Positions 24,839 through 34,475 of a DNA stretch of 64,000 nucleotides are shown piece by piece. Source of the stretch: a virus; the IMG/VR virus record IMGVR_UViG_3300035703_000059, positions 1 to 64,000 of that record. One strand, given 5' to 3'. The position numbers were made by a program, and so were the translations under genes. Below the pieces are notes generated by a model, which saw nothing but the letters and a program-made list of their open reading frames with translations, was not told the DNA's origin and ran no database searches. The stretch's first letter is position 1. Each line of letters opens with the position of its first letter.

Positions 24839-26631
24839 TGAAAACGGTCGCCGACCAAGTGCGTGAAATCCGCGCCGCTCTCATCGCGCAGCACAAGCGC
24901 GAGGGCGTCGGCGACATCGCCTCCGCGAAGATGCAGACCGAGCGCGAACTGGCGCTCACGAAGATCTACGGGGGCGTCCCCGGCTACTACGGCCCGCCGC
25001 CGCCCTCGCGTGGTCTGAGTGCGGTGTCGAACGCGATCTGCCCGCCGGGATTCAAGCGGGACCGCGTCTCCAATCAATGCACCGTCGCCATCGAAGAGAA
25101 CCCGTCGTACCTGCCGGGCATCACCGAGTTCCAAGGCCCGACGCTGATGCAGAACTCGCGCGTCGACAACTTCGTCATGCAGGCGCCGAAGTTCCGTGCG
25201 CCGACGATGCTGTCGGGCCTCGGTGATCTGTCGACTGATGCCCCGTGGCCGGCGTATACCGCGACTGAGTTGACGTGCAACGCGTTCAGCGGAGACGATG
25301 GGTATGCGAAATGGTCGATGTCGCAAAAAGTCAACCAAGCGGTAATCAAATGGGTGGCCTACTGGAGAAATCCGAATAACACCAGCCCCTCCGGCGGCAC
25401 CGTATCTTCTCTTCGCGCCGATTTGATCACGGAGAGGGATGTCACGGACGAATTCAAAAACGCGGTTCGCAAGCGAAACCCCTGTCGCCCCTCTCACATC
25501 GATGCGCTAGTCCGCGCCTTCCCGCCGGGCCGTGGGGCCGGCGTGCTGGCGTGTGAGACAACCTATGAGTGCGCCAAGTACGGCAAGGTCTGCGTGAACG
25601 GGGTGTGCGAGGGTCAGTTAGTGTTCTGCGAGAAGACTGATGACTGCCAGAAGCTCGACTTTACCTACGTCTGCTCCAACGAAATCAGCTCCGTTCGTCC
25701 CCAGCCGCACGCGATATATAGTGCGCCTTACTGCACGCCAGCCCGCGCTAACGAAGTTGCGTTGTGGTCGGCCAAGAAGCGTGCAGCGGCGGCGGCAGCA
25801 ACGGCTGAAGCTCGCGCCTTGCAGCAATCCGCGAATCGCGCCCAGCAGGCCCGTCAGCGTGCCGCATCCGGTGCTTCGGCACGAACGGCGGCCATCGAGA
25901 GCGCCATACCCAGCATTTCTGCGTCGAAGTCTGCGGGGCGCGCGCGGGCAGCCGTTGCCGCAGCGGCAGCAGCAGCGGCGGCTCGCGGCGTTGGTCCGGG
26001 GACATCGACGATGTCGCCGGCCGATGCAGCGGCTCGTCAGCGCGCGGCGGCGGCCGTAGCTGCGGCGGCGGCTGTGGCGCGAGGACGCGGCCTTACGCCG
26101 GGAGCAGGCGCGGCGGCGGCCGATATGTCGCGCGCGGGCCAGCAGGCCACCGCCGACGCGGCGGCAGCGCAGGCGGCGCGTCAATCGTCGGCCGACAAGG
26201 CGGCGTGCCGACCGGAGTGCAAGACGGGCGAGGTCGCGGAGCGCATCCCCGGCACGAAGTGCTATCGATGCGTCGTTCCGCCGCTCCCGACCGACACGAA
26301 GCCACCCGAAACCAAGGTGTGCGACCCCGGATTCGTTCTCAACGCCGACGGCGGCTGCGTTCCGGCCACGCAAATCGAGCGTCCGCCGGAGTGTCCGGCG
26401 TGTCCGAAGGTGCGATGCCCGTCGTGTCCGCCCCAGCAGTCGTGTCCGACCTGCCCGCCGTGTGACGTCACCGGCGGATACGGTGGCAGCGGCGGCGGCG
26501 GTAGCGGCGGCGGTGGGGGTGGCGGCGTCACCTACATCGACAAAGAGTGTCCGGCCTGCCTTCAGAAGAAACCGAGCATTTGGCCGTGGGTGGTCGCCGG
26601 CGTTGCGACCCTCTACGCTGTCACCCGATAA
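24838..26631 (+). CDS. Ala-rich and Cys-rich protein with C-terminal anchor
   Basis: 597 aa. N-terminal helix, then a domain with about ten Cys (residues 70-310, e.g. CETTYECAKYGKVCVNGVC), a long Ala/Arg helix (about 310-450), Pro/Cys repeats (CPACPKVRCPSCPP near 515), a Gly linker and a last span WPWVVAGVATLYAVTR. The CETTYECAKYGKVC part resembles small disulphide-rich modules seen in secreted proteins. The stretch near 25250-25760 looks lower in GC than its surroundings, so the domain may be imported. Probably a membrane-anchored surface spike. Confidence 0.6.
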   Translation: MKTVADQVREIRAALIAQHKREGVGDIASAKMQTERELALTKIYGGVPGYYGPPPPSRGLSAVSNAICPPGFKRDRVSNQCTVAIEENPSYLPGITEFQGPTLMQNSRVDNFVMQAPKFRAPTMLSGLGDLSTDAPWPAYTATELTCNAFSGDDGYAKWSMSQKVNQAVIKWVAYWRNPNNTSPSGGTVSSLRADLITERDVTDEFKNAVRKRNPCRPSHIDALVRAFPPGRGAGVLACETTYECAKYGKVCVNGVCEGQLVFCEKTDDCQKLDFTYVCSNEISSVRPQPHAIYSAPYCTPARANEVALWSAKKRAAAAAATAEARALQQSANRAQQARQRAASGASARTAAIESAIPSISASKSAGRARAAVAAAAAAAAARGVGPGTSTMSPADAAARQRAAAAVAAAAAVARGRGLTPGAGAAAADMSRAGQQATADAAAAQAARQSSADKAACRPECKTGEVAERIPGTKCYRCVVPPLPTDTKPPETKVCDPGFVLNADGGCVPATQIERPPECPACPKVRCPSCPPQQSCPTCPPCDVTGGYGGSGGGGSGGGGGGGVTYIDKECPACLQKKPSIWPWVVAGVATLYAVTR

Positions 26632-26642
26632 GGAGAATCGAT

Positions 26643-27950
26643 ATGGCTAACAATCGTCGAAACGTGGTCCCCAGCCAGATTGCCCCCCAGCTTATGCAGA
26701 TGCGCGATCTGTCTGCCGGCAACGACATCTACCGTCAGTCGCGCCGCGCCGTCGAGGCGATGGCCGCGCTGGAGCGTCGGCGTCAAATTCTGACGTCGAA
26801 GGGCTACGTCTCTGAGGCGGGCCGCACGTTGCAGGGCATGGCGGATGTGTTCGCCGCCGCTCCGACGCTGCCGGAACTGGAGAACGCGATCAAGCAGCTT
26901 CTCCCCGACGGCTCCATCGTCAGCGGTCGCGAGTATTACGACCGCATCCAGAAGCAACTGAACCCGGTCTGGTACAACGGCGGCTACTCCCGCCCCTCGG
27001 ACTTCAACGAGTTCGTCAAGCAGAACCTCAAGGTGACGAACTACCCGGCCGAGTACCAGCCCTACGTCATGCCGGGCGTGCAGGCCGCGTCGTACTTCTA
27101 CGTCACGCAGCAGGCGCAGAAGGCCGGTTCGGCTCTCAGCGGCTTCAGCCCCGCTCCGCGCAGCGTCGTCGAGGGCGCGCGCATGGAGGAGCAGGCGCGC
27201 AAGAAGGCTGTGGCGCTGATGGCGCTCGCGGGCCTTGGGCGAATCGGTAAGGGCGTTGAGCGTTGCTGGGGATTCAACTGCCCCGACGAGACGGGTGACT
27301 TTGAGTTCACGGTTCCCGCGTCGATTGTGAATTCCAAGCTGACGGGCATCGATTACTTGAAGATGAACACGTCATGGATGTCGGGGACGGCGGGATGCCA
27401 GACCGAAATCACCAATAAGTCCGGCGGCAAGGTGTTCGGCCTCGCCATCGATGACGGCGACTCAAACAGCTACAACAACGCCAACGCGATCCGTCGAGTG
27501 AAGGCCGCCGCCGTCGCGCAGGCGCTCTACAAGGTGGGCGGCGAGGCGTACTTGACGCTTCCCAACCTCTACACCTATGGCGCCATGAAGGCGCATGACG
27601 TGCGAGAGCTTGAGCAGCTTATCCGCACCTATGGTACGGCAGACCGGATTGCAGCCAGCGCACAGAAACCGCCCGACACGTTGTTCGGGGACGGGTCGAG
27701 TTCTCGGTCGAGTAGCTGTAAATTCGACATGGGTAAGATGCCCTCGCTGGACGACGTGGCGAAGGTTTGGGACACCGTTTCGTCGCGGATTCCCGGCGGC
27801 GGCGGAGAGGTGACTCCTCCTCCGGGCGGCGACACGCCTCCCCCCGACGACGAGGAGAAGGGCGGGATCGATGCGCTGACGATGGTCGGCGTCGTCGGCG
27901 TCCTCGCCCTCGGCGGCATCGCGCTCTACTTCGCGCGCCAGAACCGATAG
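26643..27950 (+). CDS. Membrane-anchored virion protein
   Basis: 435 aa starting at ATG in GGAGAATCGATATGG. Largely helical N-terminal 240 residues, then a beta-containing middle with a few Cys, a Pro/Gly linker (GGGGEVTPPPGGDTPPPDDE) and one terminal span (MVGVVGVLALGGIALYFA) ending RQNR. No family recognised. It is part of a four-gene run of C-terminally anchored proteins (24838-28818). Confidence 0.6.
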   Translation: MANNRRNVVPSQIAPQLMQMRDLSAGNDIYRQSRRAVEAMAALERRRQILTSKGYVSEAGRTLQGMADVFAAAPTLPELENAIKQLLPDGSIVSGREYYDRIQKQLNPVWYNGGYSRPSDFNEFVKQNLKVTNYPAEYQPYVMPGVQAASYFYVTQQAQKAGSALSGFSPAPRSVVEGARMEEQARKKAVALMALAGLGRIGKGVERCWGFNCPDETGDFEFTVPASIVNSKLTGIDYLKMNTSWMSGTAGCQTEITNKSGGKVFGLAIDDGDSNSYNNANAIRRVKAAAVAQALYKVGGEAYLTLPNLYTYGAMKAHDVRELEQLIRTYGTADRIAASAQKPPDTLFGDGSSSRSSSCKFDMGKMPSLDDVAKVWDTVSSRIPGGGGEVTPPPGGDTPPPDDEEKGGIDALTMVGVVGVLALGGIALYFARQNR

Positions 27951-27960
27951 GAGGCGTGTC

Positions 27961-28218
27961 ATGGCTTGTTCCGCAGACGTTTTGACGAAGTACCCGGCCG
28001 GCACGCTTGAGAACTACAAGCGGTATCCCAACGTCCAGTTCGCGAATGAGTGCTGGTACGGCTACGACGGCGTCAACACGGTCGTTTGGGCGCAAGATCC
28101 CGCCGTGCTTTACAAGGGGCAGGTCGACGACAAGATGAGCACCACGCAGATGATCGGGTGGGGCGTTCTTGGCCTCGCCCTCGTCTACGGGATCTGGTCA
28201 GCGTCGAAGAGCCGATAA
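27961..28218 (+). CDS. Small C-terminally anchored protein
   Basis: 85 aa, ribosome site TAGGAGG. A soluble 55-residue start with two Cys is followed by the span MIGWGVLGLALVYGIW and SASKSR. It starts 10 bases after the previous gene. Confidence 0.55.
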   Translation: MACSADVLTKYPAGTLENYKRYPNVQFANECWYGYDGVNTVVWAQDPAVLYKGQVDDKMSTTQMIGWGVLGLALVYGIWSASKSR

Positions 28219-28230
28219 CCGGGAGAAGCC

Positions 28231-28818
28231 GTGGCCGAAACTCGTCGATTTTCACAGGCCAACGACTTCGGATTCGTCAACCGTCAAGACGACGAGGTGA
28301 TGTGCGCCGCAAGCGGCGCCGTGCCGTATCGGACGGTCTGCCAAGTCATCGATGACGCGGCGATCTACTACGCAACCGCCGGGGAAGGCGCCCTGCTCGA
28401 CATCCGGCGCTGGTACAGCCAAAGCCCCGAATTCTTCCCCGGCTCGTTCCTCCCGGCGGGCGCGATTCCGGCGTTCTACCGGGCGATTCTGGCGCGTGCG
28501 TTTTTCGCCGAGTTTGGCGGCGCGAACTTCGTCCCGACGCTTCGGCAGATGATCGTCGTGCTGAACATGGTCGAGGAACCGCGCGGGCGTGAGGACGACT
28601 ACGCCAAGACGCGGACGGCGGTGAAGGCGATCCTCGGCGTGTGCGAAAAGACGTTCAACGGACAGCCCGCGTGCAGTCCGGGGGAAATATCGTGGGCCGC
28701 AGAGCGGATGAACGCCCTTGATCGGGCAGAAACCGCCGGCCCCGGCGTCAACATGATGCTCATCGCCGTTCCGGCGCTCTTGTTTGCGGGCGCGCTGCTG
28801 CTTCGGCGGCGCGGGTAG
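28231..28818 (+). CDS. C-terminally anchored protein
   Basis: 195 aa starting with GTG after GGGAGAAGCC. The soluble part is mostly helical with Cys at VMCAAS, TVCQVI, GVCEKT and PACSPG. It ends with the span MMLIAVPALLFAGALLL and RRRG. Same C-terminal design as its neighbours. Confidence 0.55.
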   Translation: MAETRRFSQANDFGFVNRQDDEVMCAASGAVPYRTVCQVIDDAAIYYATAGEGALLDIRRWYSQSPEFFPGSFLPAGAIPAFYRAILARAFFAEFGGANFVPTLRQMIVVLNMVEEPRGREDDYAKTRTAVKAILGVCEKTFNGQPACSPGEISWAAERMNALDRAETAGPGVNMMLIAVPALLFAGALLLRRRG

Positions 28819-28827
28819 GGGAACGCG

Positions 28828-30927
28828 ATGGCCGACAACGAGAACACCACACCGCCGGGATTCGTCAGCACCTTTCCCGTGTTCGCTGAGTGCGATTCCA
28901 TTCTGCGCGCAACGCGGGAGGGCATCGGTCTTTTGACGGGTGGGGAAGAGGGCAGGCGCCGGGTCGATGTGAAGTACCTTCGATGCCAGCTTCTCACGCA
29001 GAGCCGGACCGAACTTGGAGATCGGTCGCTGCTCCAGTTTCCGCTGTGGTGGGACTGCCGGCCGACGAGCGGCACCTTCGATCCGGGTGACGTTTTGCGG
29101 CGGGCCTACGCAAAATACACGCAGAAAGACCCCAACTCTGCGGACATCGGATTCATCGCAGGCATCCTTCGCGAGATCGACGACCTTCAAGAGGGGGGCG
29201 GCTCCAGCGAGGACCGGGCCAACTACGAGGGAAACGCGGGTTCGTACACCATCATTCAGAACCTCCTGCTGGCCCTCTCCGACTTCCCTCGGCAGGGGTC
29301 GGACGGACGCGCGAACCTTGAGACAATCGTCGATTTGTCGCTGCGCGTGACCGACTCGATCAAAGACATCATCGTCAAAGCGTTTCCGGCGGCGGGCGGC
29401 GTCGGCGACAACGTCGTCCGCATCCTCAAGATTTTCCTCGACGGCATCTTCTACATGGGTGACGCGGTCGCCGAGGAGAAGGCGCTGCGGACCGAGATGG
29501 CCTCGCGGCTAATCTCCGACGAACGCGTGACGAACGTCGGCGGCGGCTACGAGAAGTTCTACGGCAACCGGCCATCGATGATCACGACCCGGTCGTGGTG
29601 CGCTGCCGGAAACGCTGCGCGCGACAACTACCTCGCCCCCGGAACGAACGGCGCGTACCTTCGGGCGAAGACCCGATACGATGACGCGCGGCGGTTCTTG
29701 GACACGTTCGCCGCGATGCTTGAGCGGACGCAGGGCGAGTCGACGCCGAAGACGCGCGAGCGGGTATTCGCACGATTCCAGCTAATCGGAAGCTGGATGC
29801 TGGCGTATGCCGCCGACGAGGTATGGCTGTCGGATTACATTACCTACGACACCATCTTCGACCGCCTTCGATTGTCGGCGGCAGACGCGGTCGTGAAGGT
29901 GACGTTTGAGCCGAGGCTCATCGAGTTCAAGCGCCTCTACCCGTATTCGGCGCGGGCGGCGACTCGTCTTGAGTGCGATTACCCCGACTGCGACACGGAT
30001 TTCTGGATTCCGTTTTGGGCGGACACGAAAGCCGGAAACTGGAATCTGAAAACCGGAACTGCCGACATCGGTGTGACGGAAAAGGCGATCAGAGACGCGA
30101 CGAACATCACCTTCGACTTTTACGCCACCGCGATTCCGAAGCGAAGCGTGACCGGGCGCCGGTACAACAGCTACAAGTCGAAGTCGGTCGTGGACGTGTC
30201 GCTTACGGTCATGCCGCTTGTGAACACGCTGTATGAGTGGGCGCGAGCCGCTGCCCCTACATGGGGGAAGATTAAGCAATACAATCTGATCCGTTACGCG
30301 CTGACCGGGTACGCGACCGGCGCCGTCAAAGACTTCGGCGAGTACGCGAAGAACCGCATCGATGTCTACGACCCGGCGTTTCGCCAGAGGTTCATCGACA
30401 CCCCGCTGACGTGGCAGCAGATCGCGCTCTACATCATCGCCGGGCGCACGGACCTTGGGCCGCAGCCGAGGCCGGAAGAGTTCAACGTCGCGGCGACGCG
30501 GTGTCCCGGCGGCTCGTCGGACACGTCCTGCCTGCCCTGCGAGAAGATCAAGAATCGGCGCCCCATCGGCGCACGGGAAGTCCAAATCCCGATGCTCGTC
30601 GGCTACACGCCGCCTCTGGCGACGTTCGTCGGCAGCACGAACTATCGGGGTTCGGTGGAGTACGCGGCGTGGCGAAAGGCGCTCGTCGATGCGGGTTATC
30701 CGGGGTACTACATCGACTGCATCGAACGTGACGTGACGTGGGTGTCCTCGCGGGCTGGCGAGGTGATTTCGGTTCGTCCGCCGCCGCCGCTCGTCGTCAG
30801 TCTACCGCTGGCCGCTGTGCCGAAGCCCCGCGCGGTGCGGACGTCGGACATTCCCGAACTCACCGGAATCACCCGGCCGCTCGTCGCCGAGATCGCGGGG
30901 CCGATGCTGCCTCGAAGGACTCGATAA
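28828..30927 (+). CDS. Large virion or membrane-associated protein, unknown
   Basis: 699 aa, the largest gene of this run. It is soluble, mixed alpha/beta, with scattered Cys (LECDYPDCDTDF, TRCPGGSSDTSCLPCEKI). The next gene starts directly at its stop (TAA then ATG), so the two are coupled. Neither an ATPase P-loop nor portal or terminase features are visible. A vertex, adhesin or genome-delivery role is possible; I do not recognise it. Confidence 0.6.
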   Translation: MADNENTTPPGFVSTFPVFAECDSILRATREGIGLLTGGEEGRRRVDVKYLRCQLLTQSRTELGDRSLLQFPLWWDCRPTSGTFDPGDVLRRAYAKYTQKDPNSADIGFIAGILREIDDLQEGGGSSEDRANYEGNAGSYTIIQNLLLALSDFPRQGSDGRANLETIVDLSLRVTDSIKDIIVKAFPAAGGVGDNVVRILKIFLDGIFYMGDAVAEEKALRTEMASRLISDERVTNVGGGYEKFYGNRPSMITTRSWCAAGNAARDNYLAPGTNGAYLRAKTRYDDARRFLDTFAAMLERTQGESTPKTRERVFARFQLIGSWMLAYAADEVWLSDYITYDTIFDRLRLSAADAVVKVTFEPRLIEFKRLYPYSARAATRLECDYPDCDTDFWIPFWADTKAGNWNLKTGTADIGVTEKAIRDATNITFDFYATAIPKRSVTGRRYNSYKSKSVVDVSLTVMPLVNTLYEWARAAAPTWGKIKQYNLIRYALTGYATGAVKDFGEYAKNRIDVYDPAFRQRFIDTPLTWQQIALYIIAGRTDLGPQPRPEEFNVAATRCPGGSSDTSCLPCEKIKNRRPIGAREVQIPMLVGYTPPLATFVGSTNYRGSVEYAAWRKALVDAGYPGYYIDCIERDVTWVSSRAGEVISVRPPPPLVVSLPLAAVPKPRAVRTSDIPELTGITRPLVAEIAGPMLPRRTR

Positions 30928-31731
30928 ATGGACACCCCCATCTACAAGCGCGCATGGTTCTGGGTCGTCGTCGGTGGGGCGATTCTCCTCGCCATCCGCC
31001 GCAAGCAGGTCGAACTGACCCCTCCGCCGAAGCTGCCGGGGCCGGAGGTCGCGCCTCCGTCGGGGTCGGCGTCGATTGACCCGTTCCGCACGACGAACCT
31101 GTCGGCCGAGCAGGAGCGCGCGTTCATCGCCGCCCTGCCGAGAGCCGGCCAGCAGTACGGCGCGCTGTTCGCACAGGCGGGTCGCGAGAAGGGCATCTCG
31201 CCGCTCTTGCTCGCGGCCATCTGCGAGACGGAGACGTACTACGGCGAGGCGGCGGCGTGCAAAGGCAAGGGTCCGGCCTGCGAGGGAACGCTCGCCGACG
31301 ACTTCGGCCTCATGCAGATCAACAGCAAGGCGCACCCGGAGTTCTTCAAGCGAAGCGTCAACGGCACGCCCGCGTGGAAGGTGCCGCTGGAAAACATCCG
31401 CTACGGTGCCGAGGTCTGGAACTCGTCGCTCGCATCGATGCGCGGGCGTCCGAACTCCAGCGGCAAGGTCGACGTCGGCGCGCGGCGAGCCGCGCAGCTT
31501 CTCGTCAAGCCGGGCAAGTACCCCGACCCGCGTCCGATGGACATCGATCTCGCACGCTGGGCCGCGACTTCGGGCTACAATGCAGGACCGATGGCGGCAA
31601 TCATCGCGGTGGCGGCGGACAGGTCGCCGGACGCCGTGACGCACGGCAGCAAGTACGGCAAGACGGTTCTGGACAAGCTGGGGAGAATCTTCAACAAGAC
31701 GGTCGAGAACTTGAACCGGGGAGCACAATGA
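30928..31731 (+). CDS. Membrane-anchored lytic transglycosylase (SLT domain)
   Basis: 267 aa. Residues 9-24 are one hydrophobic span followed by RRK. From about 75 on there is a goose-type/SLT lysozyme fold: catalytic Glu in LLLAAICETETYYG, DDFGLMQINSKAHPEF, then ARWAATSGYNAG, the classic three SLT signatures. The enzyme cuts glycan strands. Its N-terminal anchor fits local wall opening during genome entry from a virion membrane, as for transglycosylases in membrane viruses. The ATGA overlap couples it to the next gene. Confidence 0.85.
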   Translation: MDTPIYKRAWFWVVVGGAILLAIRRKQVELTPPPKLPGPEVAPPSGSASIDPFRTTNLSAEQERAFIAALPRAGQQYGALFAQAGREKGISPLLLAAICETETYYGEAAACKGKGPACEGTLADDFGLMQINSKAHPEFFKRSVNGTPAWKVPLENIRYGAEVWNSSLASMRGRPNSSGKVDVGARRAAQLLVKPGKYPDPRPMDIDLARWAATSGYNAGPMAAIIAVAADRSPDAVTHGSKYGKTVLDKLGRIFNKTVENLNRGAQ

Positions 31732-31925
31732 GCGCGCCGAAAGTGATCAAGACGATGCAGTTTCCGACGCCGACAGCGGCGAAGCAGTACCTCGCGCAGA
31801 TGGGGGCGCAGTACCGCAAGATCGACGAGTTGACCGGCAAGCCGCTCTACAAGACCCCGGCGGGCATCGTGTTCCGCCCGTCGTCACCGCAGGCGCTTGA
31901 AGTGCTTGCGAACTGTGTGTGCTAG
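31728..31925 (+). CDS. Small protein, unknown
   Basis: 65 aa overlapping the transglycosylase stop (ATGA). It is soluble, basic in the middle, and ends with two Cys (NCVC). No family recognised. Confidence 0.5.
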   Translation: MSAPKVIKTMQFPTPTAAKQYLAQMGAQYRKIDELTGKPLYKTPAGIVFRPSSPQALEVLANCVC

Positions 31926-31934
31926 GAGTCATCG

Positions 31935-32306
31935 ATGGCCGATATGATTGCGATGCTGAACGGGCTGGGCGCCTACGGCGAGTTTCCGATTGGGGACGTC
32001 GATCCGGCGACGAGCGCGCGCATCGGCCAGACCTCGCCGGGGACGGGCCTGTCGAACGAGCAGATCACCGTCTACAACCCGCAGCCGTACACGCTGGGGA
32101 AGATCGACGACGAGGAAGAGGGTCTGAGCGGGACGACGTGGCTGTTCATCGTGCTGGGCCTCGGCGCTGCGGCGTGGGGCATCTCCAAGATGGTCAAGTC
32201 TGCGTCGCCGGAGCCGGGCGAGGACTTCCTCGACGGCATCGCCGAGCCGGAGATGATCGAACTCAACGCGCCCCCCGCACGCACGCGGGGCAAGGGGAAG
32301 CGATGA
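31935..32306 (+). CDS. Single-span membrane protein
   Basis: 123 aa, start in AGGAGTCATCGATGG. A soluble 70 residues is followed by a span at about 74-92 (WLFIVLGLGAAAWGISKMV) and a 30-residue acidic/basic tail ending RGKGKR. It overlaps the next gene (ATGA). Confidence 0.6.
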   Translation: MADMIAMLNGLGAYGEFPIGDVDPATSARIGQTSPGTGLSNEQITVYNPQPYTLGKIDDEEEGLSGTTWLFIVLGLGAAAWGISKMVKSASPEPGEDFLDGIAEPEMIELNAPPARTRGKGKR

Positions 32307-32533
32307 CGCTTGAGCAATTTCTCGCCGACGACCGGACCCGCGAACTGATGACGCGCATCGTCAACGGTGAGCCGCCGAAGTCGGCTGTGGCCGGACTCGC
32401 GGGAAACGTGCTGGCCGCAGAACTTGCGAAGTTGATGGGCGTTCCGCCGCCCCCGATGACGCAGGCATCGAAGCAAACGGTGACGGTCAAAGCGACGCCC
32501 GACGTGGTCGACGCAGAATTCAAAGAGGTGTGA
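32303..32533 (+). CDS. Small helical protein, unknown
   Basis: 76 aa, translationally coupled to the previous gene. An acidic helical first half is followed by a Pro-rich link (GVPPPPM) and a Thr/Val-rich end. No span, no Cys. Confidence 0.5.
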   Translation: MTLEQFLADDRTRELMTRIVNGEPPKSAVAGLAGNVLAAELAKLMGVPPPPMTQASKQTVTVKATPDVVDAEFKEV

Positions 32534-32534
32534 G

Positions 32535-32927
32535 ATGGCTCGCGAAGTGAACTACTACCAGTTGGCGGCTCTTGGGGCGGACGCCTGTCCCGCCAACATG
32601 AGGACGGTGCAGAAGCCCGACGGCGGCGTCGAGTGCGTGCCGCTGGAAGGTCCGGCTCCGCAGGGCTACCTCGCGCGGATCAAGGGCGCCGCGACGACCG
32701 AAGAGTTGTCGGCGGTCTACAACGGCGCGCTCGTTGACCCGGCGGTGTCTCGCGAGATGCTGAAGGAACTCGGCGAAGCCTACGCGTGGAAGTACGCCGA
32801 ACTGACGACGAGGCCGGGCAAGAAGGGGCTGCGTTGGCACCATGCGTTCTACGTCGTCGGCGTCGCGCTCCTCTGGAACGCGTGGCGCAAGTCGCAGGGC
32901 AAGCCGTTCAATCCGTTTTCACGGTAG
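32535..32927 (+). CDS. C-terminally anchored small protein
   Basis: 130 aa, starting one base after the previous stop. Two Cys near the start (DACPANM, VECVPLE), a helical centre and a terminal hydrophobic segment (HHAFYVVGVALLWNAW) followed by RKSQGK. Confidence 0.55.
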   Translation: MAREVNYYQLAALGADACPANMRTVQKPDGGVECVPLEGPAPQGYLARIKGAATTEELSAVYNGALVDPAVSREMLKELGEAYAWKYAELTTRPGKKGLRWHHAFYVVGVALLWNAWRKSQGKPFNPFSR

Positions 32928-32938
32928 GGGAGATACCG

Positions 32939-33229
32939 ATGAAGCCGATGCTGACGTTCGTCTACATGGATGGGTGCGGGGCGTGCGAGACGGCGAAGCC
33001 GGAACTCGACGCGTTCAAGGCCGCGCACCCGGAGATCGCCATTCGACGAATCGACCTTCTCGCGGTCCGCTGGCCGGAGGGGTCGTGGGCGCCGACGGCG
33101 ACGCCGACCTATCTCGCGGAGTTCGGGAACCGTCGGCCGGTGGGGTACGTCGGCGCGCTCAAGAAGGCGCAGATCGAGCAGTTCCTTCGTGAAGCCGCGC
33201 CGCGACTCGGACTCGCGGCTCCGTTCTGA
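32939..33229 (+). CDS. Thioredoxin-like protein
   Basis: 96 aa with GGGGAG before the ATG. The sequence TFVYMDGCGACETAKPELDAF has the strand-CxxC-helix start of thioredoxins (Cys13, Cys16), followed by IAIRRIDL, then the cis-Pro region TATPTYLAEF. The full length is that of a minimal thioredoxin fold. It could form disulphides in the many Cys-containing virion proteins nearby; that role is inference. Confidence 0.75.
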   Translation: MKPMLTFVYMDGCGACETAKPELDAFKAAHPEIAIRRIDLLAVRWPEGSWAPTATPTYLAEFGNRRPVGYVGALKKAQIEQFLREAAPRLGLAAPF

Positions 33230-33238
33230 GGCGCATCG

Positions 33239-33556
33239 ATGACTCTCCTCGCCATCCTCGCCATCGGATTCGCCGCCGCCGGCCTCGCGCTCGTCGTTCG
33301 CGCGCTCGTCCCGACGCTGTGGCTCCTCATCAAGCCGTTCTCCTGCGACCTCTGTATGTCGTGGTGGGGGTCGGTGGTGTTCACGCTTCTCGCCGGGGAG
33401 TGGTCCGTGGACGCGCTGACGGGCCTGTTCGGAGGCGTCGCAGTCTCGGTCGCGATGCTGAAGGTCGTCTCTTCGTTGTCCGATGTGGGCGCCGCGCCCC
33501 CGCCCACGTTGTCGGATTCCCCCGACTTGGGCGATACTTTTCCCGAAAAGGAGTGA
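33239..33556 (+). CDS. Two-span membrane protein with CxxC
   Basis: 105 aa. Hydrophobic N-terminal segment 2-32, then FSCDLCMSWW and a second span near 45-75, with a polar tail. The CxxC followed by aromatic residues recalls small DUF1360-type membrane proteins. It sits next to the thioredoxin-like gene, so a thiol partner is conceivable. Confidence 0.55.
   Translation: MTLLAILAIGFAAAGLALVVRALVPTLWLLIKPFSCDLCMSWWGSVVFTLLAGEWSVDALTGLFGGVAVSVAMLKVVSSLSDVGAAPPPTLSDSPDLGDTFPEKE
33509..33538 (+). promoter_or_regulatory. Promoter of the 33561 gene
   Basis: TTGTCG (33509-33514), an 18-base spacer and GATACT (33533-33538) lie in the end of the upstream gene. The AAAAGGAGTGACCCC leader and ATG at 33561 follow. 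Confidence 0.45.
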
Positions 33557-33560
33557 CCCC

Positions 33561-34406
33561 ATGTTCTCTTCCGGCAATCCCGAACTGATGTCCGCCCTCG
33601 CCGGCATCGCGCGCCTCGGCGCCGCGCCGAGCGTGACCAAGCGTGCGAAGAAGCTGCCCGCAGAAGCGCGCGCGGAGTTGAGGTCGATTCAGAAGCGGTT
33701 TGCCGATGATCGCAAGGCCGCCATCGAAGCGCTGTTCGCGAAGTACCCCGCAGCGAAGATGCTGTCGCCGAAGGAGATGAGCGAGATTCGGCAGGTCGTC
33801 GATCTCTTCATCCTCAACGACGACTCCAAGGTGACGTCGTCGGGCGTGCAGTCGGACGGCGGCATGACGCTCAAGGTCGGCGGCAAGGTCGTCGCCGAGC
33901 GCAAGGCTCCGTACTCCCGATTCATGCGCGTCTGTGCCGGCGAGTTCGGTGCGGATATGACCAGCCGCCGCGCGGCGAACGCGCTGCTCGACGCGCTGGG
34001 CGCGGGCCTCTCGTTCCGTGACCGCGACGGTCGCGCGTTCATCACCCCGAAGGGGCGCGGCGCCGGTCGTCTGGTGTCCGAGTCGGCGTGCCACACCGTC
34101 GAGGTCAACGCTTCGATGCGTAACCGCGCAGTCGCCAACGTGAACCGCGCCATCCGCGAAGCCGGTCTGGACATCCAGCGGTTCGCCATGCCGACCGAGG
34201 GCGCATCGGCGACGTCGCCGGTGCAGCGCGCGGTCGCGGCTCGCGAGGCGACGGCTGCGGCCGAGCGCGCAGCGGTGGCCGAGGCGTATCGTGGAAGTCA
34301 GTCGGCGGCGGCGCAGTACGAGTCGATGGTTTCGCGCCCCACCAAGCGTCAGCAGGCTGCACGGAAGGCGGCGGCGACCCGCCGTCGGAACGCGTCGCGT
34401 CGATAG
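33561..34406 (+). CDS. Basic alpha-helical protein, unknown
   Basis: 281 aa from ATG at 33561 after AAAAGGAG. Highly basic at the C-terminus (KRQQAARKAAATRRRNASRR) with an Ala-rich helix before it; the central part (SRFMRVCAGEFGADMT, AFITPKGRGAG) is a compact domain. No span. It has its own promoter and precedes the Lys-rich protein, so nucleic-acid binding in the virion is plausible. Confidence 0.6.
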   Translation: MFSSGNPELMSALAGIARLGAAPSVTKRAKKLPAEARAELRSIQKRFADDRKAAIEALFAKYPAAKMLSPKEMSEIRQVVDLFILNDDSKVTSSGVQSDGGMTLKVGGKVVAERKAPYSRFMRVCAGEFGADMTSRRAANALLDALGAGLSFRDRDGRAFITPKGRGAGRLVSESACHTVEVNASMRNRAVANVNRAIREAGLDIQRFAMPTEGASATSPVQRAVAAREATAAAERAAVAEAYRGSQSAAAQYESMVSRPTKRQQAARKAAATRRRNASRR

Positions 34407-34475
34407 TCAGTCAACCTTGCGGCGTAGACCGCACAACAAGCGGCACCCCCGCCGCGCAAGAAACAGGAGGCCGTT

